A stretch of DNA of 60,000 bases from Hydractinia symbiolongicarpus (taxonomy: Eukaryota; Cnidaria; Hydrozoa; Anthoathecata; Hydractiniidae), in contig NC_079875.1 of the NCBI RefSeq assembly GCF_029227915.1, forward strand, positions 14,631,001 to 14,691,000, written 5' to 3'. The notes beneath the pieces were generated by a model. The model did not search any database and was not told the DNA's origin. It saw only the letters and a list, made by a program, of their open reading frames with translations. A program made the position numbers and the translations under genes. Shown piece by piece: positions 36,755-49,255 of this stretch (its first letter is position 1; every line of letters starts with the position of its first letter).

Positions 36755-39700
36755 GTTCAAGATGCTTCTCTATCCTTCAAACGACTACTACGACTACTAT
36801 TTCTTGTAAAATATTTTTTTTTATTAAATTTTTAAAACTGCATCATACTATATTAGGTAACACCATGACTATATAAAGCGTAATATCAGTTTTGGGATGC
36901 ATGTTATTGGATGGAATTTATAAACAAAAATAATTAAGTTTCCCAAGGTTTTCAGATTGCTACATTATCACATGCATAGATGTTGGTAAACTCGCTTTAC
37001 AAGCTATTTGCGACCACAAGTGCTTTCGAAAGAAATATCTGGTTTAACGAGTTATTCTCGCACGTGTTAATGAACACAACAAAATAAACGCTTGTATTGC
37101 TTTGAGAATTAAAAACAATATCATATTTCAAACGTTATGTCTTAATAGCATTCTTTTAGATGTTTGTTTTATTCTTGTCAACCTGTGACTCTGGTTTTTA
37201 AGCGGAAAAAAATATGTTAAATCAAACATTAATTCACAAATATAACCAGCCTCGTTTTCAGGTTTATTTTTTGCTCTACACTATAGTGTTGTGCGGATTG
37301 CAGGGTTTTTTTAATTTAGTGCAATTTTATGAAGAAGAAAAACTTTTACTATCAAACATTTTGCGATACTTTGAATAATAACATACTTATATTTAGACCC
37401 AACAAAATATATGTTTTTACTTCAAGTCGCTAAATGTCATATCCTTATGCACAGTCCATCGCCTCACACTAATAGACTAAGTGTGTCAGGCAAAGTGGAT
37501 GTATTTATTTTCCTTTAATGTCACCGAAAAAGTTATGTCTCAAATGTTAATCAACAAATTTAACGTCACGACGTCAAAAACAATAATTTAACGTCAATAG
37601 CCATTAAAATGCATCTATAACATTTAGGTCGAAACTTAGAGACGGCGTAATGACGTCAGTCATTTTTTACCGCGTGCGTAGACAACCTGGGACTAAATTG
37701 GGTAAGTTTCCCAAACCTGGGTCTCCAAATCCGTCTCGAAACGGAAGGATTAATAACATCATCAAAGACTTTTACACCCTAATATTTCTGTAACCGTTTC
37801 TCAAAAGTGCACTATCCTATTTAGTTATAAAAATTTCTGAAAAAGATTTTTTTGAACTATTGTATCACCTTAACCGTTCGTCAAAAACACATAATCCTAT
37901 ATATTTTCTTTCTTAGCGTTTCACACGCCAAACAAATTTCTGGATAAAGTCCAAATTTTATTAATTTATATCTCCCTAAGCGTTCGTGGAAAGCACATCA
38001 CAATATAAATAACAGAGACTTCTTATTATTATAAGGGGATTTCTTCACGCCTTTATCGACTAGCATGTTAATATTATCAAAACCACATTTCTTGTTATTT
38101 GACTGTTTTTTTGGTACTTTGTTTTCTCCAGGTGCGTTTTGCACGTTTTCTATCAGAAACAGAAATATGAAGTGAAATTATATGATTTTTCAACTACTAA
38201 CACAAAATATTAAAGAAAGAGAAAGAACTAAAAAATTAATGAATTGAAGAACTTTTGCTAAAAAAGCATTTTCAAGGTATAAATCATGAGTGAAATAACA
38301 TGATTATATCAATTTTAAGAGAAGAGCATGGACAAAATGAGCTGGTTACCTTCAGTTAAGCATTCCCGTCTGAAAATTATGTGACAAACTAGTTTTGACA
38401 AGCTAGTTTAAACTACAGACCAAGCTAAAATTTCACAACAACAAAGTGTTCGCTAAAAAGAGCTCTTGATCCAAGTATATTAGCTATTTTTATGACTAAA
38501 AATCGAAAAATAAATATATATTCATGATTTACGTGCTGGCTACAACTAGAACAAACCTTTTTTTGCACCACCTGGAAAACGAAACTATTTCATCGGTTTT
38601 TCCATCAGTTACAAGTGTTAATCTTTCGTTTCAAAGTTATTAAGAGAAGGTGAACAGTCACAGCTAAATTCTATTCTTCATATTTTCTGTAAAAAAACTT
38701 TACACCACACAAATAAAATAAAATAAAACCAGAAACTGCACCTTAAACTATACTGTACCCCCTGGACATTATAAATCTTTACCCTGTATGACCTCTAGTC
38801 AATTTTCCGCGACATGAATCTTGCTAAATGTAGGGGTTTTTTTGTACTAATGCTCAGAAATTTGTTCCATATTTCCTTTTCCAATGATGTCTCTATATCT
38901 TTTGATATCACCCGCCGAAATGTTTAAAGGGAAAGAAAAGAAAATTTAACCAAGTTGAATTTACGAGAATTCGTTTTCTTAAAAACGGCAAGCGCTTTTC
39001 TTCTCAGTATACGCAAGAAAGCATGTGGAAAAGTTATTTTACTGATGTTTTATCAAATTTATACGATGTTGGGTACAATCTGTTGGTCCACAACGTATAA
39101 CTTGACAAAAATGTTCTAAATTGCGATGTATGGGAGTTTTGTCCACTCAGTCTAGAAAGGTGTGTGTAGGTGTGTTTTAAATGGCAAGAAAAAAAATGGT
39201 GCTACACTACTTGAAGAACAAGTTTTTTATATACAAATCTTAATTTAAAATCGATGTTATTGATATTGATCTATGCTATTGATGTGTTAGATTTAGTGAA
39301 GACTGGTGCTGTGATCAATGTCGTGAAAAGGTGGTACAGTTTGAGAGAAAAATATGTCTGATATGTTCGATTTGTTGTGGTGCATCGTTTTTTAATCCGT
39401 CTAGTTTGTGTTTTATGTGTTTTGTGTGTTATATGTGGTATCTGTTCTCACTCGTGTTGTTATTATGTGTCCGATGCATTTTATTTATTTTTTTCATTCA
39501 TATTAACATGCTCATATTTCGTTTCGTCTTTAAGGTGTTGATGAAGGAAGACTTTTAAAGCCAACCATTTTTGTAATTTGGATGAAATAATCTAAAAAGT
39601 AAAGTCGTTTGCAATTTTTTTCACCTCTTTTCCAATTTTTTTGAATAATCTTACTGCATTCATTTTTTTTGTACATATATATCACATTTTTTTTAATCCC

Positions 39701-40640
39701 CCTTTCTCCCCAAGTTTAGCTGCAGTTGATAGTACTCGATTAATCAAAGCAGACTGTCCATGTCTAGAACAGCCAATATTACGTTATCAGGTAGTTCCTA
39801 CACATGCTGACGAGCACTGATATTGGGCGAAACAGTTTCAAAATGTATGAATTTAAATCTTAGGTTTTATTATCCCTAAAGATTCCACAACCCTTCACAC
39901 GATGGTTTGTTTTTTCCTGTCCATTGGAATTTGTAGTATAAACGAGTGTCTAACAAAGCTAGCAGTTTGGGAATTTTTTAGGCTGTTTTTGGTACGTAGT
40001 GGCCTTGTGGTTATGGAGTTCACAATCACAAGGTTCATTGTTCGTTCCACAGCATGGGCACGTTCAGCAGGTGTCTTTACCACATCTAAAGGTCAACCCA
40101 TGCTATCTGAGGGTAATTAGGTAGATAATGCCGGTGTATACCTAATGTATACTTTTAGAACACAGAACCAACATTGTTAATAGGGCTTCGAACACTAAAC
40201 TGGCTATATCCTGCATAAATATTCGGAATAATAGAAATTTAAGGAGTACTTTCGAGTATTTGGGAGGTTTGGGACCTAAAAAAATTGGGAGGTATGTGTC
40301 TAATGGATAGGTATAGAAACTGCTGGCAACCTCCTTAGCAGGTAATTTCGAGATTCAGGTTTCTTTTCACAGTCTTTGTTCAGAAAGCAGTCAACTTCTC
40401 CCCTTAGATTTTCATAACTTCGACCAGTGAATTTCTCACCAGCTGATATGATGCTTCCATTTTTTTGTGTTCTATTTTGGGTCTACTGACATATAGCAGT
40501 ACTTTCTTTGGTTGCCCTTAAGATCAATTGGAGCAACTATTAAGTTAGTCTAGGACCTAAATTATTCCCTTTCTAAATTAAAACAGAGTGGTTAAGTTTT
40601 ATTCTTTCACCATACATATACCAACATTTTATCAAAATTT
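36755..40640. other. No gene recognised
   Basis: AT-rich. A degenerate repeat of 'accgtt(t/c)...tcaaaa...cac' units lies at 37785-38000. At about 39295-39420 a plus-strand frame reads SEDWCCDQCREKVVQFERKI, then CLICSICCG. It is a cysteine-rich, zinc-finger-like patch without a clear start or splice context. Confidence 0.4.
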
Positions 40641-41407
40641 TTTTTTGAATGTATTATACTTTTTTGAATGTATTACACTTTTTTGAATGTATTACACTTT
40701 TTTGAATAGACCATTTCAGAGATTATGCGCCATTATGGATTTTCGAAGCCCGGTAATGCACTTTGAATCCTACATGCCGTAGTAAAAAACTCTCTTAAAA
40801 CACAAAAAGAAACGAGTTTTGTATGCACTCTTAGCGTGTTTAGGTCTTCGTAATGTTTTTATCTAAGTAACAGGGGATAGCCCCAGACAATATTTATTTA
40901 AGCGTATAGCTTTGATCTATTAATGAATTATAAATATTATTATATATTATTATATAAATATTATTTTTTCCGCAAATCCATAATGGCGCATAATCTCCGA
41001 AATGGGCTATGTATTACACTTTTTGGAATGTATTACATTTTTTTGAATGTATTACACTTTTTTGAATGTATTACACTTTTTTGAGTGTATTACACTTTTT
41101 TGAGTGTATTACACTTTTTTGAATGTATTTCACTTTTTTGAGTGTATTACACTTTTTTGAATGTATTTCACTTTTTTGGAATGTATTACACTTTTTTGAA
41201 TGTATTTCACTTTTTTGAGTGTATTACACTTTTTTGAATGTATTTCACTTTTTTGAGTGTATTACACTTTTTTGAATGTATTTCACTTTTTTGAGTGTAT
41301 TACACTTTTTTGAATGTATTACACTTTTTTTGAGTGTATTACACTTTTTTGAGTGTATTACACTTTTTTGAATGTATTACATTTTTTTGAATGTAGTACA
41401 CTTTTTG
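40641..41407 (+). repeat. 19-bp minisatellite (AATGTATTACACTTTTTTG)n
   Basis: About three units occur at 40641-40705 and about twenty at 41008-41407. Variant subtypes alternate (GAGTG versus GAATG; TATTTCAC versus TATTACAC), suggesting higher-order amplification of two-unit blocks. The array is split by the TIR element at 40709-41007. Confidence 0.9.
40709..41007. mobile_element. TIR element (MITE) inserted inside the minisatellite
   Basis: Left GACCATTTCAGAGATTATGC (GCCATTATGGATTT) is matched by the inverse of the right end with only about two changes, giving 34-bp arms. A TA dinucleotide flanks each side (40707-40708 and 41008-41009), which suggests a Tc1/mariner-type target duplication. 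The 299-bp interior is AT-rich and non-coding. The minisatellite resumes directly on both sides. Confidence 0.8.
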
Positions 41408-42750
41408 TTTATATAGTAAAACTATAACAAACTTGGGACAAACTTTTACTGAAAGTAATCTGTTCGAGAATTGATGTGATTCTAATATCTCGATCAGCCA
41501 CATTTAAAATTCTTGTATATCGTTTATGAAATATGATTCCTTTCTCATTGAAATACATAAGAATTTTTTAAAACACTATCAGAAACCGGAATGACTAGTT
41601 TTTCTGTTTTTCTTTCTATCTGTCTATTTATTTAAAGTTTACATAACTTGATTTTAAAGTAGGTACGAATGCTTCGCAGTGAACACTGAAGGAAAAAAAC
41701 ACAACATTATGTTTATATTACAAAATTATCAGCTATAGTAATACCTAGGAAAAGCTACCGAAGGGCTGACTTATGTTTCACAGTTCGAGAGGAATGATGC
41801 TTCACAGTTTCTCCAACAACATTAGTTTTTAAGAATGCTTAAGTTTTCGTACATTTTAACAAAGTAGAATTTCAAAGTAGATTTGTTGCTTGCTTCGAAA
41901 GTAAGTATCTGGAATCATAAACGAGGGTGATTGCGGATGTAAAACCCTGTCGCTCGACCCTTTCATATAACCAGCGCACTCCGAAATAAGTGGGGAAAAA
42001 CAATCTTCAAAGTTTAATTAATCATTTTTTGAAATGCGTATTTGCGAAACGAATGTTTCTTGTTTAAATTAATATGTTACGAATATTTTAAGATTAACTT
42101 GTATGAGAGTGGGAGTCGAGCGAAAGCAATATGAATGCTAAGAATAAGATATTATATAAAATTAAAACGGAAGAAAAAATTAAGTTTTGGACAAATCAAA
42201 GTTACATTATTTTTTTTTACGTTGCTGCAGGAAGCACAATAACAAAACTTTTTAAGACATAGAAGCTTTATAGTTTTCGCTCCCTGTTTTCTTATCTGAT
42301 TTGTCAACAAAGAAACAAATATAAACATTATTTGTGACGCATAACAAACACATGTTTAAAATAGTTTTGCAATGCGACGATAGTTTGAAATAGATATGTG
42401 GTGTGTATTAATCCTAAAAATAGAAAATCACGATGGCGAATAAAAAAAGCGAAAAAGTTCTCAAATAACAGAGCTACCAAAATAAATACGTTGCTTGCTA
42501 TGGGACCACTTGCTCCAAACATAAACACAGGGAAAGATCATCGATGTCGTGTTCCAGCTTTTTCTAGTACCCAATCCAAAATAAGTTTCAAGGAATAAAA
42601 GCAATATTTTTGACTTTTTTCAAATATTGCCTAGTGGCTATATTTTGATTTTATTGATTCCGGAGAAGAATCTAAAATATATGTATTTTCAAAATAACAG
42701 AAAATGTTAACTTTTTACTATTTCGCCTGTTAGAATAGTATTAGTTCGCA
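41408..42750. other. No gene seen
   Basis: AT-rich, with no supported coding or repeat structure. Frames at 42328-42598 on both strands have no motif. Confidence 0.5.
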
Positions 42751-42926
<176 letters not shown>

Positions 42927-42984
42927 TGTTTCAAATGGGAAATTGCAACGTCATTAACGATCTTCAATGCAAAGTTTTATTTTA

Positions 42985-43071
42985 GAAAAACATCTACAGG
43001 GGTATTCGAACCAGCACCACACTACGAAGTGCATCTAAATGGAGCGTGCTATTCCACTAGGCCATTGCAAA
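42985..43071 (-). repeat. tRNA-like sequence (putative SINE head)
   Basis: The minus strand has a good A box, TGGCCTAGTGG (43064-43054), and a B box, GGTTCGAATAC (43012-43002), at tRNA-like spacing. The acceptor arms do not pair and the T stem is imperfect, so it is not a functional tRNA. Reading on in the same direction, the TTGGTTAG array starts about 60 bp later, where the tail of a SINE would be. Confidence 0.45.
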
Positions 43072-44363
43072 CGAAGAACCTAGTGAGCATTTAATATTTA
43101 ACAATACCTGTGTTATTTTATGTTTTATTTAAACTTTGTAATTATCAACATTAGTTTTTATCACGTTATGTACATTGCATGTTCTTGAGCAAAATAATAA
43201 TAATAATTCCTAACATAACTTCACAACACAGTAAACAATAAAGAGGAAAGACGGATAATTGCGGGGGTTAAAAAATACGCTTTTGATATAGGAAGGGGGT
43301 GGAGGTATTCAGGGTTTACCTCCGTCTGTGAATTTATGACTTAACTAAAGTTAAAATAATTTTTTATCAAATAAAAACAAACGCATTAGAAAGTGTGCTA
43401 ACGAGGTTCCGCCTGTAAGAGCAGTTATACAAACTTTTTTCATCCGTGTCCCCTTAGCGTTCACTTCCGTACCAGTGAAGGATCACATGGCAAGGTATCA
43501 GCTGAAATCTGTGGTTACCAGTTCGAGATGCGTAAACAATGTGTTTCTTAGAAAGGTATAATCGCCGAGATTTTAAAAGTAAAGATCAGAACCAATACCC
43601 ACGCAATTTTTTATCACAGAAAAATAGGTGATTGGAACGCCTACATATTGTCGAGCTGTGCAGTAAAATTTCAAAATTATTTAAAGACGTGTTTATGATT
43701 TTTTGTGTGCGATGGAATGACGATGTGAGGAAAACAAGCGAATAAATAGACAAATAAATTAACTTATTTTTAAAGGTATCAATTTAATGAATGTGCACAA
43801 CTTTCCCTGAATGTATTGCAAGCTTCTAAACGTATACTTTACCATTACTTTGGTTTTGCAAAATGTATTTTTACTTAATTGTAAAAACGTATACCTTAAC
43901 AACATGGATTTATGTTCGCGTGGATAAATGATCGCGATGTCTGGCAACGGACAATTCTTTCGCATGTGAACCAACACTTTGCGAACGCAAAGTGTTAGTT
44001 TTTTCTTCAAAATACTGAACGCAACGTTCAGGTCATTGACTGGGTCCTCATTAAAGTCTTAAATTTCCCAGCTTTCCTTATATACCAGCCAACGTAAGGC
44101 ATAGATGAAGTAAATCAACTCGTCGTATATAAATAATTAGAAATCTATTGCATGTCTTTATGAACAAGAATATAAAAATTCTAATCAGGCTGGTCAGTAT
44201 TCTTTATTTCTCTGTTCCTATTCTGTTTAATCCAAAATTCCAGCCTGTTATTCTTATAAAGCATATTCTTATAAAAGAAAAAAGCGTTTAGGTGTACACT
44301 ATTCTCACTTTATAAACAGCTTCCCTACCTAACCATTTCCTTGTTTTTCCTTTTTAGCATTCC
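43072..44363. other. No gene seen
   Basis: AT-rich. The minus frame 43759-44010 shows no domain. Confidence 0.5.
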
Positions 44364-44367
44364 TTAA

Positions 44368-45118
44368 CCCTATTCGGTCCGGGGGGGGGGGGGCGGATTC
44401 CGCCCCCCCTGACGGTTTTTTTTTAATAACTCCTGATTGCTTTCTTATATGGCTATGATACTTACTGAGTTTCAACATTTATCTATTAGACACCTGCATG
44501 CTAAATCTTTAGGTCCCATACGTTTCAGAGGCTTCGATATTGGCCATTACTCGAAACTACCCCTAAAATCTCTATGAAATCCTTATAATGGGGAAAATAT
44601 AATAACTCCTGTTAGGATTATCCTTAGAACTTGAAACTTGCAACACAACTTTGTTTCATCAAAAAGAATCATTTCGAATAATTTTGACACGTGAATAATC
44701 CGATTTCCCGATTTGTTCGGATTTTACCCAAAAATCGGAAAAAAAACGGATTTTCGGGCTATTTTTGGCAATTTTTTATTCGATCCCTGTAAAAACCGGA
44801 AGATATGTTAAAAAAATTGTATTTAGCTTTCAGAAAATTCAAACAGATTGTAAAAATTCGCTCTAGAACAAAAGTAATTATATTTTAAGCAGATAGTGGC
44901 ATTTCTAACAATTTTCAAGCTTTCGATGACGTCACAGAAAATGTGCTGATGCAAGCAAAATTTTATTGCCGCCATTTTGTTCCTATTATGACGTACTATA
45001 AGTGTGCCAAGTTTGATTCAATTTGAACAATCCTATGAAAAGTTATTGAGGGGGGGGGCGGAATCCGCCCCCCCCCCCCCGGTCATAGTATGTTCGAAAA
45101 ACCCCGGACCGAATAGGG
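44368..45118. mobile_element. piggyBac-like MITE (751 bp)
   Basis: The TTAA target duplication is perfect (44364-44367 and 45119-45122). The inverted ends CCCTATTCGGTCCGGGG match over 17 bp. The CCC start and TTAA target are diagnostic of the piggyBac superfamily. Near each end is a palindrome GGCGGAATCCGCC (or GGCGGATTCCGCC) flanked by long G and C runs. The interior encodes no transposase. Confidence 0.85.
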
Positions 45119-45652
45119 TTAACACTCGTCCAGATAACCGCCGCCGCCTTTTTTATTTTGATTATGATGTATCACGCTTTTATAAAAATCTGGTTTGTTT
45201 GCTGGTATTTCAGGTTAAGAAATAGGCCTATTGTTTAAAAAAAATCATAGAGATTAATAAAAAACAATAGAGAAATAAGGGCAGCTGCTTTTAATTTTGA
45301 TGTTTTTATAAAAAAGCGTGTGTAACGGGAACCATCACATTTTAAAAATTGTTTTATCAAAAAATTATTTTTTTAAAAATATAGCTGGTCGCCCTATTTA
45401 GTTGCTTTAATTGTGCTCAAGCTTAGTGGCTACATCTAGGCGTCTTAAGTTTTATTCTGTCCAAAAAGTTCTTTAACAACTGACCAGAATCATTAAATAG
45501 TCTTCAACACCTAGCATGGTTTGTGGTCACAGATCAAGTAACGTACACCGCTTTGGTTTTCCTAAATGTAAATTAAAAATTGTGAAAATATTGCAGTTGC
45601 ACCTTTTTAATAGCGAGATAGTTTATGCAACTTCTGCATCTTGGTAGTAGCT

Positions 45653-45725
45653 CCGGTAGTAGCTCCGTCAGTAGAGGGTTCGCCTCATGCCCAATAGGTT
45701 GTGGGTTCGATCCCCACATTAGGCA
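45653..45725 (+). repeat. tRNA-like sequence (tRNA pseudogene or SINE head)
   Basis: The A-box region TAGCTCCGTCAGTAGAG (45660-45676) and the B box GGTTCGATCC (45704-45713) sit in a perfect T stem, GTGGG-TTCGATC-CCCAC. The acceptor and anticodon stems do not pair, and TAGTAGCTCCG is duplicated at the 5' side. Not a working tRNA. Confidence 0.5.
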
Positions 45726-46592
45726 ATCTTCTAGTTTGGTAAAAATTGCAACGGTTTCTGTAGCTCAAATGGGAGGTTTAAGCACTCAAGAACCGCCTCT
45801 CTGTTACTTCCTTGAAACAGCTGACAAGGTAAATCTCTCGAAATTAGTGAGGCCAATCACGTAAAAATAAATTACTAACAAGTTGACATAAATTTTAAAA
45901 AAGATATCTTTCTCCGGCTAGCTATTTACCGGGTATAGCAAGGGTCATTTTCATCAGTCTACACCAGGGTAATACAAAGCCGTCCTTTTAGAATATCATA
46001 CGTAGAAGAGCCCAGGGGATGAGGTTGGGATTTGCTTTGAGAAATCATTTTGTGTTTAATGGTGGATTCGAAATTGGGGTTTGCTTTGGTCAATTTATTT
46101 GCGTAAGCTTTCGTATGAGAAGCTCAATTTTAATATCCCCGAAGAAAACTTACTTAACTCCCCTAAATTTATGGCATTTTCACTCCACCAATCGTGAGGT
46201 GCAAAAGCATTTAGTTAGGTGGCTGTACAGCTAATGAAATAAACATGTCCTTGACAAAAATCTGGAAAGCAAGTATCACTGACATTATTTTTAATTCGCT
46301 GCGCTTAACCAAAAATAAGAAGAAAGAACTTCTTTATCCTCACTTAAAGACAGACTTGAAATATTCGAGTCAGGAATTTCTCCAAGTAATTTTTTTTTTA
46401 AAATATTTTCGTTTATTTAGTTGATATTTGTTTGTTATTTCAAAAAAAAAGTTCTAGTATGTTCAATTTAGTCGTTTTCTTCTTTTTTCGTGTCTAAGTC
46501 CAGCATGGAACCCTCTAATTTTTGTACATGTGTATACAAAATCGTATGTTCTTCAAATTTTGAGCTCACCTCGCAAAACTTTCCAAAAGGCG
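45726..46592. other. No gene seen
   Basis: If the tRNA-like head belongs to a SINE, its body would be here (45726-45860), but a second copy is needed to tell. The rest is AT-rich. Confidence 0.4.
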
Positions 46593-46690
46593 GACACCAA
46601 GATCGTTCCCAGGGCATTTTACCTTGTTGATGAAGTCGACTCCGTAATAACGGCTCAGGGGCCACAAGACCCTGGTGAGGAGGTTGGGCA
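46593..46690. mobile_element. Foldback MITE of the CCTCGTTCCCAGGG family, copy 2
   Basis: GATCGTTCCCAGGGCATTTT and CTTGTTGAT at the left, then CCGTAATAACGGCTCAGGGG and CCACAAGACCCTGG at the right, align closely to 19008-19112. The ends are mutually inverted. Confidence 0.6.
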
Positions 46691-46959
46691 GACAGCTCTA
46701 ATTAGCGCACAATTTGTTCATGCACCAACAGTGTCCGCTAATTAGAGAAAATACTGTAGAAGTGTCCATGTGACCAGTGACTGCGTGTCTTAGTCAGGTG
46801 ACGACACTGTAGCTGTCCCTGTGATTTCGGTTTATAAAAATTGCAGTTTGAAAGCTATTTTTTAGCTTTTAAAATGCATTAAACATATGGCGGATTTTTT
46901 GGATTTTCCTTGACTAATATATATATATATATAAATGGAGATTTTTAATGCTCCTAAAG

Positions 46960-47265
46960 TTTTTAATGAATTTTTTGAAATATCCTTTTGGTTAGTCATA
47001 ACTCGCCAGAATGCTGCCGATTATTTTAAATTAAATCGTTATTAAATTCATCGTGTATTTTATTACCTCTGAATTTAAAGTCAGTTTTTCTGATTTTTTA
47101 CTGCTCCAAGAGACGTTTCATCAATTCTTTCGACCTAGTGGTAAGCCTCTGTTCCAAATTTTAGTTATATTCCTGGAATTTACGGTCAGAGTAGTTAGTT
47201 AGATGTTGAAGTTTGTCAGGTTCAGCGCTATTTGCGTCCATTGGCGCTTCTTGTAGCTCAGTCAT
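46960..47265 (-). pseudogene. Second gag-like fragment (DIRS-type, putative)
   Basis: The minus-strand frame starts at ATG 47265 (MTELQEAPMDANSAEPDKLQ), crosses several stops, and reads FKFRGNKIHDEFN. This matches the FKFKGN signature of the gag-like ORF at 26996-27706 in both sequence and position. Decayed. Confidence 0.4.
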
Positions 47266-47639
47266 TTTACAAACATTTTTACCGTGTACGATTCAGGAAG
47301 TAATTGACATGTGAGCGCTTTCATGCTTTGCCCGCCCTTTAAAAACTTTAAACTATGTGGCCTACCTTGGCCATACATACGAAAATAAATTCAATTATGA
47401 TAGTACGGATTGTTGTTACTCAGTGTTTAGTCAATACTCTCAAGATGTTCTAGCTTGCTGTATAAAATTTCAGTTCCATGATTAAAGTTTCAGGTCTTAA
47501 CATTATAAAATATGGTGCCTAAATTATGTAGCTGTAACGTAATGCTTACGAAAATGGAAAACAAGTCGACAGTCTAACGATGGGAAATTCTTCCTGCTCC
47601 ACTTCTTGCTAATGGTTGGATGCATAAATTAGATAAGAT

Positions 47640-47960
47640 CGTAAAGAGGTGATGTTAACCTGTTTGTGAGTTATATGGATGATAACCTGCGAAATATAAA
47701 GGCAACCCAGATCAGCAACATGTTACATGAAATCAAGAGCTTTTATCACTGAAATTCACTGTCGAAGAAAATAATAAGGAGTAGCATATTTTAGACATGT
47801 TAATTTTCCAAAAATTTATTGTGTTGGCTTAGGAATCGACATGTCCTTTTCCGGGAATACAGTAGTTGTTCTACGTACAGTATTCGAATTAACTTATTTC
47901 GACAGTGCGAATAACAGGAGAAGTTTAAGCCAGTGTCTTCATAGCCATTATGTGACGTAG
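47640..47960 (+). pseudogene. Possible Penelope-like reverse-transcriptase relic
   Basis: The plus-strand frame VNLFVSYMDDNLRNI...LHEIKSFYH, then after a frameshift KFTVEENNKE-(stop)-HILDM, resembles the YxDD palm motif followed by the F-T-x-E-x-E-N-N...LD block of Penelope-like RTs. It has many stops and could be another RT class. Confidence 0.35.
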
Positions 47961-48522
47961 ATCTGCTGCTTTATGATGATTTGAGTCAAATTAATGGTGG
48001 CGTAAGCCAATGATTGGCCTCCTGTATTTCATTCCGCTTGGTATCGTCCAGTCTAACTTGATAAGGCCTTGGAGGAAGATCAGGATGAAGAATTGTTGTG
48101 ACAAGCGTGATTTCATTGTCTTTTTCTTCGTCTTGGTTGTTGCTGCCTAAAACAAATTTTGTTAAAATCCTTGCATGTGTCGCAATAAATATTATAGAAC
48201 AACAAAAAAAAATGTAAATCTTGCCTACAAACTATATCTCATATTTTATAACTTTAATATCTCAATTAAACAAAAACATATGAAAGGCTGGCATGAGATG
48301 CTAATTGTTTTTACGGTGAGCGTTCCATTGGCTAACTTCACCAAAAAAATTGAAATTTTCAAAGAGCGTTAATTCACGTTGCAAAATCTTTAATATGGCT
48401 CATGTCTGTGATAGACGGCCAAAATCCACAGAAATAACTTCACACCTCCACAACATGTGCACTGGTCATTTCTTTTTCTTTATGTTTATAGCATACACTT
48501 TATAATTCCCTTAACACTTAAC

Positions 48523-49255
48523 ACTTTGTAATCCGAAATACAAAGTTTGACAAGTCCATGGATTACAAAGTGCGACATGAAAGCATAACAAATTGCGGTA
48601 GATTTGATATTACATAGTACGACAAAATGGGGTACAAATTGCGCTGGAAATTACAAAGTATGACAAAATCTCATTATAAATTGCGAAATCAGAGTACAAA
48701 GTTCGATGGGATTACAAAGTGTGACAAAATGGGTTACAAATTGTGATGGAATTACAAATGACGACAAAAATGGATTACTAATTGTACTGGGATTAAAAAG
48801 TGTGACAAAACCGGATTACAAATTGTACTGGGATTACAAAGTGTGGCAAAATCGGATTACAAATTGTACTTGGATTACAAGGTGCGATAAAATTGGATTA
48901 CAAATTGTACTGGGATTACAAAGTGTGACAAAATCGGATTACAAATTGTACTGGGATTACAAAGTGTGACAAAATCGGATCACAAATTGTACTGGGATTA
49001 CAAAGTGTGACAAAATCGGATCACAAATTGTACTGGGATTACAAAGTGTGACAAAATCGGATCACAAATTGTACTGGGATTACAAAGTGTGACAAAATCG
49101 GATCACAAATTGTACTGGGATTACAAAGTGTGACAAAATCGGATCACAAATTGTAGTGATAAAATTGGATTAAAAAATTCGATGGGATTGCAAAGTGTGA
49201 TATAATCGGATTCCAAAGTGCAATGGGAATATAAAGTGCGACGGAATTACAAAGT
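48523..49255 (+). repeat. 41-bp dimeric tandem array
   Basis: The unit is two related halves: GATTACAAAGTGTGACAAAA (TC) and GGATCACAAATTGTACTG. The central copies (about 48780-49150) are nearly identical; the edges are degenerate and show a simpler half-unit periodicity. The 87-residue frame inside is only the translated repeat. Confidence 0.9.

Noticed and set aside
44375-45080. G and C runs suspected to be assembly artefacts
   Set aside because: They are symmetrical parts of an element with perfect TTAA duplications and inverted ends, so they are structural, although exact run length may be unreliable.
48706-48969. 87-residue frame of repeated peptide
   Set aside because: It is the translated 41-bp tandem array and has no conserved start or stop relative to the unit.
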